DNA from: Cyclobacteriaceae bacterium
Lineage (GTDB): Bacteria; Bacteroidota; Bacteroidia; Cytophagales; Cyclobacteriaceae
Direction of reading: 5' to 3'
Length of the DNA stretch: 64,000 bases
Assembly (NCBI GenBank): GCA_003565295.1
Contig: PXCO01000403.1
Location: 1 to 64,000 of the forward strand
A program made the translations under genes and the position numbers. Below are positions 47,251-55,656 of the stretch, piece by piece. Position 1 is the first letter of the stretch; each line of letters begins with the position of its first letter. A model generated the notes under the pieces. That model was not told the origin of the DNA. It saw nothing but the letters and a program-made list of their open reading frames with translations, and ran no database searches.

Positions 47251-48468
47251 TTAACCTATAAACTCCTGCTTTCTTTTCTCCCATACTTCCTCAATCTCCA
47301 TTTTTTCGCTGTGCTCCGTGGCCATAAAGTCACGATTGGCCCGGCGTATGTTCATAAAACCCGAAACTTGACCCCAAATAAAGAGAGGAATTTTTGGAAT
47401 AGCTGCCAGTACAGGGCCTGGAGTCCGGTTGATGAATAATATCAATATAAAACCCAATCCAAAAAGGATCATGGCTCCCATCAAAAAGAAACACAATAAG
47501 GGAGCCAAAATAAGGGTGATTAAGAATAACAATGAACTCAATGCCACTAATATGATCATAGGAGGCATAAGTATCACCACAGAGAAAAAAGCCAAGTTCC
47601 AATCCATGGTGAGGATTCCTTGAAAAAAGGCATTCAATGATTCCCTACAATGACGGAAATAACTGTTCAGCCACCGCCCCCTTTGCTTTCCAATCTGCTC
47701 AGATCGACTGATTTTTTCATCGAAAATGATGGCGGAAGCTGCATATGCAATACGTTTCCCTTTTCTTACCAATTGCAACTGCAAGGACTTATCCTCTGAT
47801 ACCACCACTCCTTTTTTCTCCAACTCCCTCATCTCCTTGGCCAGGTTTTCTTTATAGAGGGACCTTTCTATAGACATCCCCGAGCCTGCAATTGTGGAAG
47901 AGGACCCAAGGTAAAACGGGGTAGCTCTTACGGAGTAATCGTAATAATACTCTCCCAGGGCATCCAAAGCCGCGAAAGTGGAATCGATATTTTTTGCAAT
48001 CCTTTTTCCCTGTACCACTTCAAAGCCCTGCGTATGCATTTTTGCCAATCGGGAGAGAAAGTGATGGGGCACCAGGTTGTCTGGGTCAAAAACCACTATA
48101 TGTGTCACCTTTTCTTCCATGTGGCTGAGGGCATGGTGAAGTGAAGCTACCTTGCTATTGAGTGGCCTTGTAGGAAGTAATATCTTCAGATTTTCAGCCT
48201 TTACCTGTATGGGTTGGCCATCACAGGCATCTGCCACAAGATAGATCGCATAGTGGGGATAATCCTGTTTCAATAATGCCCTAACCAAAGGCCATGCTAT
48301 CTCAAGGTCTTTATAAGAGGTAACCACACAGGCAAAATATATGTCATTCCGGGAAGCAATATTTTTCCCTTTTTTTAACCTATGCATAAGTGTGGCCAAA
48401 AGAGCACTTATCAGTGGAAAAAGGAGATAAAATATGCAGGCGTACACCAATACCTTAAGAACTATCAA
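47251..48468 (-). CDS. processive-type glycosyltransferase family 2
   Basis: One N-terminal helix, a GT-A domain and a C-terminal membrane block (~275-355). The DxD-like VVFDPDN, the acceptor region VVSEDKSLQLQL and the QxxRW motif (KQRGRWL) place it with processive GT2 enzymes such as hyaluronan or cellulose-type synthases. It likely polymerises or extends a surface polysaccharide at the inner membrane. The only start in the frame is TTG 48468. It diverges from the next glycosyltransferase by ~105 bp. Confidence 0.85.
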   Translation of the reverse strand: MIVLKVLVYACIFYLLFPLISALLATLMHRLKKGKNIASRNDIYFACVVTSYKDLEIAWPLVRALLKQDYPHYAIYLVADACDGQPIQVKAENLKILLPTRPLNSKVASLHHALSHMEEKVTHIVVFDPDNLVPHHFLSRLAKMHTQGFEVVQGKRIAKNIDSTFAALDALGEYYYDYSVRATPFYLGSSSTIAGSGMSIERSLYKENLAKEMRELEKKGVVVSEDKSLQLQLVRKGKRIAYAASAIIFDEKISRSEQIGKQRGRWLNSYFRHCRESLNAFFQGILTMDWNLAFFSVVILMPPMIILVALSSLLFLITLILAPLLCFFLMGAMILFGLGFILILFINRTPGPVLAAIPKIPLFIWGQVSGFMNIRRANRDFMATEHSEKMEIEEVWEKRKQEFIG

Positions 48469-48573
48469 GGAAATAAAAATTTTAGTTGCAATAATGGGTT
48501 CAAAATAACAAAATTATACTGCTTATTCCCTATTTTTAGCTGATTTTTATTTACTTCATATACAACTTACAGC

Positions 48574-49803
48574 ATGAAGGAATTTAAGGAGCTGCCCTTG
48601 GTTATGATAAGCATGTCTCGATGGGATGGGGATTTTTCTTCTGCTTCATGGTCTTTGGCCAAGACCTTTGCAAAGGAACAACCGGTTATTTATGTGGATT
48701 ATCCCTTTACGATCCTGGACTTTTGGCGGGAAAGGCACCTACCTGGTGTAAAAGCAAGAAAGGAGGCGCTACTATACAAAAAAGGGGCCTTAAAAAGATT
48801 GTCCCAATATCCTGGTGAGCTTTATGCACTCACCCCACCTTTGATGCTACCCGTAAATTGGCTCCCACAAGGTAATATTTACAGGCTCTTTGCTTCTATC
48901 AATGACCACCGCCTTGCTCATTCCATTAATCGCTCTTTAAAGGAACTGGGGTTTGATCAATGTATATTTTTTAATTCATTCAACCCCCTATATCTTTCGC
49001 AACCATATGGGAAAATTAATTACCAGTCTTATATCTACCAATCCAGGGACAATATACGGTGGTTGGAACCTTATTTAAGAAAACATGGAGCCGAAGCGGA
49101 AATTAATGCGATCCAGCAGTCCGATATGAGCATCGCCACGTCCCGCCAACTACAGAAAGAACTCAGTCTACTTTCGGGAAAGGAGGTGGCTTTTGTACCA
49201 AATGCCGCAGACTTCGACAATTTTCAAAAAGCCTTTAGCGATGAACTCCCTGTTCCAGAAGACATTAAGAGCATTCCGTATCCTAAGATAGGCTATACAG
49301 GAAACATTTGCCATAGGTTGGATTATGAGCTGATCCAAGCCATTTGTAAGGCTCATCCTGAAAAAAACATCGTGATGGTAGGACCAAGAAATCATTGGGA
49401 TAGCACTACCATTAATTTGGATGAAATTGATAATTTGCACTTTGTTGGCCCTAAAAGTATAGAGCAACTCCCCTATTACCTCGCCCATTTTGAGGTGCTC
49501 ATTCTTCCATTTTTATGTAATGAGGTGACCAAAAGCATTTATCCCCTCAAAATCAACGAATACCTGGCCTCTGGAAAACCGGTAGTTGCCACTCCCTTTT
49601 CTGAAGACATCAAGGGCTTTAAAGAGGTTATCTTACTGGCAAGCACGAAAAAGGAGTTTATTAAGGCCATTGAAGAAAGCATTTCCCAGGATAGCCCGGA
49701 AAAAAAAGAAGAAAGATATATGACAGCCGCAAGAAACACCTGGGATCACCGGGTGCAACAAATCATAAGTTCACTTGAAAAAACCGGAATATATCAGGGT
49801 TGA
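48574..49803 (+). CDS. glycosyltransferase (GT4/GT1-like)
   Basis: A GT-B fold protein of 409 residues. The C-terminal half has IGYTGNICHRLDYELI, VMVGPRN, HFVGPKSIEQLPYYLAHFEVLILPF and KINEYLASGKPVVATPF, which form the nucleotide-sugar site. It resembles TuaH-like transferases of polysaccharide loci. It is convergent with the sugar transferase gene, with 2 bases between stop codons. Confidence 0.85.
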   Translation: MKEFKELPLVMISMSRWDGDFSSASWSLAKTFAKEQPVIYVDYPFTILDFWRERHLPGVKARKEALLYKKGALKRLSQYPGELYALTPPLMLPVNWLPQGNIYRLFASINDHRLAHSINRSLKELGFDQCIFFNSFNPLYLSQPYGKINYQSYIYQSRDNIRWLEPYLRKHGAEAEINAIQQSDMSIATSRQLQKELSLLSGKEVAFVPNAADFDNFQKAFSDELPVPEDIKSIPYPKIGYTGNICHRLDYELIQAICKAHPEKNIVMVGPRNHWDSTTINLDEIDNLHFVGPKSIEQLPYYLAHFEVLILPFLCNEVTKSIYPLKINEYLASGKPVVATPFSEDIKGFKEVILLASTKKEFIKAIEESISQDSPEKKEERYMTAARNTWDHRVQQIISSLEKTGIYQG

Positions 49804-49805
49804 GA

Positions 49806-51008
49806 TCAGACATTTTCACTTTGAAAAAGTGCGGGAATAGTCCTAAGTATAATCTTGAAATCAAACCATATGCTGAAGTTTTTCACATAATCGTTGTCCA
49901 AACTCAACCGTTGATCTTCGGACATCTCTCCCCTGCCTCTTTTTTCCACCTGCCAAAGCCCTGTAATACCGGCGGGGCCTAAGAAGCGTAAAGAATATTT
50001 ATCCGTAGTGATTTTTTCTGCTTCATATAAGGGCAACGGACGATTCCCAACTAAAGACATATCCCCTTTGAGCACGTTCCATAGTTGGGGCAACTCGTCT
50101 ATACTTGTGTTTCGTATAAACTTGCCCACCTTTGTAACCCGCGGATCATCTTGAATCTTGATAAATGCAGCATCCTTGTTGGTGGCCTTTTGGGCCTTAT
50201 AGATTTTTTCGCATACCATTTGGTTGTCATCATACAGTGGCTGGAGACATCCTCCTCCCGCTTGCTCGCACCATTCACATAACTCCCTTACTGCAATTAC
50301 TGTGGGGGTAGATTTAGAATCTGCCTCATTGCTGTATTGATTCAGGTGTTTTAATTGTTGTAACTTGGCATCGGCCCCTGTATACATGGATCTAAGTTTG
50401 TAAAACTTGAAAATGGTGTAGCCTGTCCCCACCCTGTAAGAATAATAAAATATGGGACCTTTGGATTCCAATCTTATCATTATCCCAATTACCAATAATA
50501 ATGGGGATAAAAGGATCAAAGCCAGACCAGATCCTATGATATCGATCAATCGCTTTAAAATTGGTATTTTATAGGGTTTTAACTCAAAATCAGATCCCCC
50601 CGGCTTTTTAGTAAATGCACTAGCGTGCTTCAGCGTGAAATCAATCCTTTCCCTAACAGGCTCCTTTTTGATTGGGCGAGTAAAATAATCTGTTATCCCG
50701 GCATTTAAACATTCTTTTGCGGCTTTATAATCTACATTGGAAGCAATAAGAAAGAAAGGAATATGTCCAAAACCCAATTCTGATATGGTTTTTTTCAAAG
50801 GCAGCCCATGGACATCCCTTACTGCGGCGGAACTTAGTATGAAATCAGGCTTAATCTTTTTTTTAACTAAAGCATTGTACAGTAATACCCCATTTGTGAA
50901 ATTCACCAGAACACAAATACCTTCCAAAACCTCGCTAACTTCCTGAATTAATTTAACATCCTCAGCCACCAGTACAGCAACAGGTGTTTTTGGTGAATTT
51001 TTTCCCAT
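49806..51008 (-). CDS. initiating sugar transferase with degenerate N-terminal receiver domain
   Basis: Residues ~8-128 look like a response-regulator receiver, but the phospho-acceptor Asp is replaced (PDFILSSAAV, residues 54-63) and the conserved Lys is Arg (FTRPI, Arg111). Residues ~148-395 are a bacterial sugar transferase: one helix (LIDIIGSGLALILLSPLLLV), KFYKLRSM, TKVGKFIRNTSIDELPQLWNV and SLVGNRPLP. This family links the first sugar phosphate to undecaprenyl phosphate. An insertion (~225-282) has Cys244, 247, 254 and 266 (Cx2Cx6Cx11C), a possible metal site. It follows a true response regulator gene with no gap. Confidence 0.85.
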   Translation of the reverse strand: MGKNSPKTPVAVLVAEDVKLIQEVSEVLEGICVLVNFTNGVLLYNALVKKKIKPDFILSSAAVRDVHGLPLKKTISELGFGHIPFFLIASNVDYKAAKECLNAGITDYFTRPIKKEPVRERIDFTLKHASAFTKKPGGSDFELKPYKIPILKRLIDIIGSGLALILLSPLLLVIGIMIRLESKGPIFYYSYRVGTGYTIFKFYKLRSMYTGADAKLQQLKHLNQYSNEADSKSTPTVIAVRELCEWCEQAGGGCLQPLYDDNQMVCEKIYKAQKATNKDAAFIKIQDDPRVTKVGKFIRNTSIDELPQLWNVLKGDMSLVGNRPLPLYEAEKITTDKYSLRFLGPAGITGLWQVEKRGRGEMSEDQRLSLDNDYVKNFSIWFDFKIILRTIPALFQSENV

Positions 51009-51404
51009 TTAGACGAAAGCAATTTTGCCAACTCTTCTTAAAATAGAATTAATCCTCGCTTCCAACTCTTTAGGATTAAAGGGTTTAACCATAAAATCAT
51101 CTGCACCTGCATTTAGGATCTGAATTTTTTTCTCCGACGACTCTGTAGCAGAAAGCATGATTACTGGTATGGAAGAAAAGAATCCGCTGGAATTTAAAAA
51201 CTTCACAAAACTCTCGCCGTCTATTTCTGGCATATTAAGGTCACAAATAATCACATCGGGGATATTTCCTTCCTGCATCCAGGAAATAGCGTCCTCGGGC
51301 TTATTATACACCTTAACCTCAAATTTTTCCTTAAAATAATGCTGGATGATTAGCAAAACTGAAGGTTCGTCATCGATAGCCAAAATTTTTAATTCTGGTT
51401 TCAT
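51009..51404 (-). CDS. single-domain response regulator
   Basis: A receiver domain with all phosphorylation residues: AIDDEPS, the acceptor Asp in VIICDLNMP, Thr in LSATE and Lys in MVKPF. There is no output domain in its 131 residues. Its stop codon abuts the ATG of the sugar transferase gene, so the two are made together. No histidine kinase is in the window. Confidence 0.93.
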   Translation of the reverse strand: MKPELKILAIDDEPSVLLIIQHYFKEKFEVKVYNKPEDAISWMQEGNIPDVIICDLNMPEIDGESFVKFLNSSGFFSSIPVIMLSATESSEKKIQILNAGADDFMVKPFNPKELEARINSILRRVGKIAFV

Positions 51405-51799
51405 AGCTGTTACTTCTCAGGTGACAAAACAATTATATCTTTCAAAGATAAATGAGTTTTTCCATAAATTACTCAGAAAATTAAATTTTCTCAAAATAAA
51501 TCAAAATATCTAGCCCTGAAAATAGTATAGATAGTATTTATTTTAATAAAATACAAAATATATATCATGAAACACGTTTTCACATTCATAAATCGCGGCG
51601 GGATAAAGTGTATACCCTTTTGAATTCAATTCCGAGAGTCATGCTCGATTTCATGCAACCACTTTTTTTGCCTTCAAAAATTCAAACTAAAAATGATTGC
51701 CATTGTAACATTAACCCCCCCATATCAAAAATTTGGATGGATTTATGAAATTTGATTGTACATTTAGGGATTATTAATTTATAAAACCGAAAACCACCT
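51405..51799. other. 395-bp AT-rich intergenic region with a minus-strand promoter element
   Basis: No gene seen. On the minus strand, TATCTTTG (51443-51450) matches TAnnTTTG about 39 bases before the response regulator start and is its likely promoter. The right part should hold the promoter for the NIPSNAP gene. Confidence 0.5.
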
Positions 51800-52579
51800 A
51801 TGAAAACCCAGATTTTACCAGTATTATTATTTGCATTATTGTTTTGTGTGATTCAAGTACATGCCCAATCAGGGAAAAGGGAATTGTACGAATTAAAAAC
51901 ATATCACATCAAGAATACGGAGCAAGAAAAAATGCTCGATGAATACCTGCAAAAAGCTTATATCCCTGCTGCTAACCGACAGGGCATTAAAAAAGTGGGG
52001 GTATTTAAGCCCAGGCCCACAGAAAAGGATGCAGGAAAAAAAGTATACGTTTTCACACCTTTTAAAAATCAAAAAGCGTATTTTGATTTTGAAAATAAGC
52101 TGATAAAGGATAGTAAATATCAATCCGATGGCAAGAACTATATTCATGCCGCCCATGATAACCCTCCTTTTGAGCGCATAGAAACTGCCCTTTTGTTGGC
52201 TTTTTCAGGGATGCCTACCTTTCAGGAATCCGGTGTAACCGGACCCAAAAAAGATCGGGTTTATGAACTAAGGAGCTATGAAGCAGCTACGGAAAGACTT
52301 TATCGGCAAAAAGTCAAGATGTTTAACCAGGGAGAAATCGACATCTTCGATAAGCTCAATTTTAATCATGTTTTCTATGCTGAAACCCTGGCCGGTGCAA
52401 ACATGCCCAACTTGATGTACATGACCACCTTTGAAAACATGGACAAAAGAAATGAACTGTGGAAAGCCTTCGGTGTGGATCCCGACTGGGAGGCTATGAA
52501 AAACTTGGAAGAATACAAAAACACCGTCTCAAAAAATGATACTCGCTTACTTTACCCAGAGGAATATTCTCAGTTGTAA
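51800..52579 (+). CDS. secreted NIPSNAP family protein
   Basis: A signal peptide (CVIQVHAQ) followed by two NIPSNAP-type ferredoxin-like repeats. The family openings RELYELKTYHIKNTEQEKM and RVYELRSYEAATERLYR start each repeat, and the second carries FNHVFYAETLAG and LMYMTTFENM. Function is not established for bacterial members. Monocistronic. 259 residues. Confidence 0.85.
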   Translation: MKTQILPVLLFALLFCVIQVHAQSGKRELYELKTYHIKNTEQEKMLDEYLQKAYIPAANRQGIKKVGVFKPRPTEKDAGKKVYVFTPFKNQKAYFDFENKLIKDSKYQSDGKNYIHAAHDNPPFERIETALLLAFSGMPTFQESGVTGPKKDRVYELRSYEAATERLYRQKVKMFNQGEIDIFDKLNFNHVFYAETLAGANMPNLMYMTTFENMDKRNELWKAFGVDPDWEAMKNLEEYKNTVSKNDTRLLYPEEYSQL

Positions 52580-52606
52580 GTAAGCAAGAATTCTACAAAT
52601 CAACAC

Positions 52607-52690
52607 GGAGGGTTGTCATGATGATTCCTACCCTTGCCACTTTTCAGGCATTTTTGAACCATGACAGCCCTCCTATCTAATTAAAAGTTT
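52607..52690 (+). terminator. long-stem terminator-like hairpin after the NIPSNAP gene
   Basis: GGAGGGTTGTCATG (52607-52620) pairs with CATGACAGCCCTCC (52660-52673) over 14 positions with one G:T pair. The loop of 39 bases is unusually long. A T-tract (TTTTTT) follows at about 52688. Confidence 0.6.
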
Positions 52691-52949
52691 TTTCTTTCTT
52701 AATCCATTTTTCAAACTTTAATATAGAGTGATTTCCTATGTGTGAAATAGCCAATTTTAACTTTTTCATGGAAAAGATCAATGCGTTCTCCACTACATTA
52801 AGAAAAGATAGGAACACCCAGTCGGTGATGGTAAACCCAGGTCAGTCAGCATGTTGTAAGGGGCAGTAAACGGCGGCACAGGTACCTGGTGTGTTCACCA
52901 TCAAAGCAATGGTCATGCCCCTCAACACATCCAAGGATGTACCTGTCAC
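52677..52949 (-). pseudogene. decayed N-terminal fragment of a NagX/HGSNAT-like acyltransferase gene
   Basis: Reading the minus strand in one frame gives [32 protein letters not shown], a TGA stop at 52842-52844, then PGFTITDWVFLSFLNVV and ENALIFSMKKL, ending in TAG at 52677-52679. This parallels the start of COG4299/DUF5009 proteins (typically LDVFRGMTIA..VNxPGxWxxVYAPLxHAxWHG..TDLVFPFFLFIVG). The TGA replaces the expected Trp codon and the C-terminal three-quarters are missing. It lies 46 bp beyond the GH20-like gene and differs from the intact DUF5009 protein at 54433-55653, so it is a separate, dead paralogue. The rest of 52580-52995 has no gene. Confidence 0.75.
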
Positions 52950-52995
52950 TGGGGAAAGGAACTGTTTTTGAGGCATAACCTTGTGAGACTATAGC

Positions 52996-54093
52996 CTATT
53001 TTACTTCATTGAATACCTGTAAGTAAGTGACCCAGGGCTGCTCAAGATTCTCTGATTTTGAGGGGTCAGTTCTATATTCTTCTAAACCGTCCAAAAATGT
53101 ATCCACCCCAGACCAAACCGTCACCATTACTCCCTGGAATTTTTCCTTCATCTCAGGTGTGTTGTGCATGCGGAAGGTATTCATGTCTGCCACTTGCTTC
53201 ACCCCTACTTCTGGTTTGTTCCAAGAACAAGAGATCACATCCAAGCCCTTGGCAGCAAAAATCACAGGGGTATGTAACGGCCTGTTGTAATGCCAGTCAC
53301 AGATCATCACTTCTTTGGGAATCAAATCAATCGCCTTGTGGGTATTGTTCATACTCCCTTCCCACATGCCTATACCTGTACGTTTACCGTCTAATAGCCT
53401 GTCCCCCCAGATCCAAAGCCGCCTATCCTGCATTTTTAGGTGGGTCTGAATTTTGGTAACCTCACCAGCAAATAGTTCTGCTTTATCCAATCCTCCGCAT
53501 CTGGGGCATTTGTCATCGCCTATATAAAAGACCTCGTCCATACCCGCATGAAAATCCTTTGCTTCAAAAGCCTCACATAATTCGTCCACCAAGGCAAATA
53601 CTACTTCATGTACCTCCGGGTGCAATGGACAGTAACTTTTGCAATACAAACCGTCTTCATTGGGCCATTCATAGTTTTCAGGCATTTCCACATGTGGAGT
53701 CTCATCAAACTCCGGGTAATGTACCAATAAATTCCCCAAGGTACCCGCCCAGGACTGATGGCCTAATAGGTTGATCTGGGGCACCAATTTGATGCCATGT
53801 TTATCGGCGGCTTTTTTAAGCTTTTCTATGTCCTCTATCCGCAAAGGGTTATCGTCACTTAATTCAGGATGAGACTGATAGTCAAAGTTAAAATCAACCC
53901 TCAATACCAGGGTATTTACACCTCTTGGCCCCAAATCCTCTTCCATAAATTCTACAAACCGGTCCACACTCTTCACACTCGGGGCGGCAATGGCGAAACC
54001 TTTAACTGGAAAGTCCTGCGGAAAAACTGGTTGGCTAAATGTAAATGCTGAACATAGAATTAATAATGGAACAATCAATCTTTTCATTTTCAT
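52996..54093 (-). CDS. GH20-like beta-N-acetylhexosaminidase
   Basis: A signal peptide (LLILCSAFTFSQPVFPQ) precedes a TIM barrel. The Asp-Glu pair of family 20 lies in FHAGMDEVF (about Asp186-Glu187 from this start), next to a CPRC motif (Cys196, Cys199). VPQINLLGHQSWAG and LWIWGDRLLDG are further barrel motifs. GH20 enzymes release terminal N-acetylhexosamines. There is no separate N-terminal GH20b domain, so this is a minimal barrel. The frame opens upstream to 54216; ATG 54093 or 54087 precedes the signal peptide. It lies downstream of the NagX-like gene on the same strand. Confidence 0.75.
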   Translation of the reverse strand: MKMKRLIVPLLILCSAFTFSQPVFPQDFPVKGFAIAAPSVKSVDRFVEFMEEDLGPRGVNTLVLRVDFNFDYQSHPELSDDNPLRIEDIEKLKKAADKHGIKLVPQINLLGHQSWAGTLGNLLVHYPEFDETPHVEMPENYEWPNEDGLYCKSYCPLHPEVHEVVFALVDELCEAFEAKDFHAGMDEVFYIGDDKCPRCGGLDKAELFAGEVTKIQTHLKMQDRRLWIWGDRLLDGKRTGIGMWEGSMNNTHKAIDLIPKEVMICDWHYNRPLHTPVIFAAKGLDVISCSWNKPEVGVKQVADMNTFRMHNTPEMKEKFQGVMVTVWSGVDTFLDGLEEYRTDPSKSENLEQPWVTYLQVFNEVK

Positions 54094-54432
54094 CTTGATT
54101 AGGGTTGGGTGACACTTAAGAATTATCATTGAATGTGATGAAAATTTTCGAATTTTAAAAACCTTGACTTTCTTTTTCCATGACTGGAAAAAACGAATTC
54201 CTCCTGGCCTGTTCAAGGAATCAATTAATGCCTTTTTGGATTTGCAAAAAGTTCAAATGCGTGTCTTGGGACTTGAGCTGAATTATTTCAAAAGGTGCCT
54301 CTATCTCAAACTCTCCCGTATAATTTCAAAATCATTATGATCCTGGGCATGCATGGTGATGATCGCTGAAAATTTTAAAAAATCCATGTTCAAGATTCTC
54401 CCTAACTTATATTAAATCAAAATCCGGGGAGC
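54094..54432. other. 339-bp gap inside the amino-sugar locus
   Basis: No intact gene. On the minus strand, a 33-codon open stretch (about 54319-54221) reads like a protein end (EFEIEAPFEIIQLKSQ..), and a signal-like stretch starts upstream in another frame. This may be a decayed small gene. A promoter for the GH20-like gene may also lie here. Confidence 0.35.
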
Positions 54433-55653
54433 CTATACCTTAAGCCTCACTTTCGCCTTCTCCAACAAACCCGTGAACATAATAATGAGCAAGGCATACA
54501 GGAGCGATTTTACAATACCCACGCCTCCTGTTCTTAGCCATAACGGCAAATAAATCCCTAAAAGGCTGATTAATGCATAATGAATGTAAGGTATTAAGTA
54601 ACAAGTCAAGGTACTTGTTCCCGCTGGTTTAATGATGTCAAACCAGGATTTTTTCCCTTTGAGCTCCACCAGCCAAATCAAGGCCCCATAGGTCAACATA
54701 CTGATGCCCATGCAAATCCAGACCCAAGAAGGAGAGGCACCTATCTTATGGATTCCCCAAAGAGGTCGTGTCAGCATTCCTAATAATATCATAATTAAAG
54801 CCCCCACCAACAGAAACACCCAAAACCTGGTTTTCTGGTCATCGCTAAACCATTCCCTGAAGTAAATGGAAACGATGATGCCTCCCATGCAGCTTACCGG
54901 TGTGGCGCCATTGTCAATTAGCCAAAGGTAGGGCCTCATGGGCTGCAAAAAGGTAAGTCCTCCTACTGTTTCCAGTACATGAAAAACAATTAAAACTAAA
55001 AATGCCACCCATAGCAGCGGGCCTTTTCCCTTGCATATCAGGTAAATCATACTTACCACAAAGTAGCCCCACCCTATCAAACCCAATATCCCCCACCATT
55101 TGGGTCTCATCCACTCGGGATCGTTGGTACTTCCGCCCTGATATATAGCCGCTAAGGCAATCAGCATTATTATTCCAAGACCTTGAAGATAGGGTTTTAG
55201 TTGAATTTTTTTCCACCTGGAGTAATCAAGCCAAACCAAAAAGAACCCAATGGTAATCAAAATCTGCCAAACAGGTTTTGGCAACAGGGTAAGTTCATGG
55301 TTGTACGATTCCAGGTTGACATGAAAAACGCCCATGATGATCAAAGCCAAGGAACGAATTATAATATGGGCTGCAATATTAAAATTGCTATCTCCCTTAG
55401 CCTGCCTATTGGCAATGGCATAGGGGATGGAAAGTCCCACGATAAACAAAAAAGCAGGGAAAACCACATCTGCTAGTCCAAGCCCATCCACTTTTGCAGG
55501 CACATGGTCCAGCCAACCTGGAATATGTTTAAGTGTCCAAAGGTCATTAACAAAAATCATTAACATCATGGTCAAGGCACGGAACACATCTATGGCATGT
55601 AATCGAACCTTAGCCTTTGGTGGGCTCCCAAATACTGCGGGTCTTTCCTTCAT
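54433..55653 (-). CDS. NagX/HGSNAT-like membrane acyltransferase (DUF5009)
   Basis: About eleven membrane helices in 406 residues. The start LHAIDVFRALTMMLMIFVNDLW, followed by GLGLADVVFPAFLFIVGLSIPYA, is the conserved N-terminal block of heparan-alpha-glucosaminide N-acetyltransferase relatives. In lysosomes such proteins acetylate terminal glucosamine across the membrane; bacterial NagX is a predicted component of N-acetylglucosamine use. It starts 3 bases after the cupin gene stop, so they are co-transcribed. Confidence 0.82.
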   Translation of the reverse strand: MKERPAVFGSPPKAKVRLHAIDVFRALTMMLMIFVNDLWTLKHIPGWLDHVPAKVDGLGLADVVFPAFLFIVGLSIPYAIANRQAKGDSNFNIAAHIIIRSLALIIMGVFHVNLESYNHELTLLPKPVWQILITIGFFLVWLDYSRWKKIQLKPYLQGLGIIMLIALAAIYQGGSTNDPEWMRPKWWGILGLIGWGYFVVSMIYLICKGKGPLLWVAFLVLIVFHVLETVGGLTFLQPMRPYLWLIDNGATPVSCMGGIIVSIYFREWFSDDQKTRFWVFLLVGALIMILLGMLTRPLWGIHKIGASPSWVWICMGISMLTYGALIWLVELKGKKSWFDIIKPAGTSTLTCYLIPYIHYALISLLGIYLPLWLRTGGVGIVKSLLYALLIIMFTGLLEKAKVRLKV

Positions 55654-55656
55654 TTA

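Noticed and set aside
52852-52927. Apparent structured RNA: TGTTG..AGGGGCA pairing with TGCCCCT..CAACA, with internal hairpins.
   Set aside because: The same bases translate on the minus strand to conserved motifs of a DUF5009/COG4299 acyltransferase remnant, which explains them better than an RNA gene.
54094-54216. Upstream extension of the GH20-like reading frame by 41 codons.
   Set aside because: The signal peptide begins at the Met near 54087-54093; the upstream stretch is basic and not family-like.
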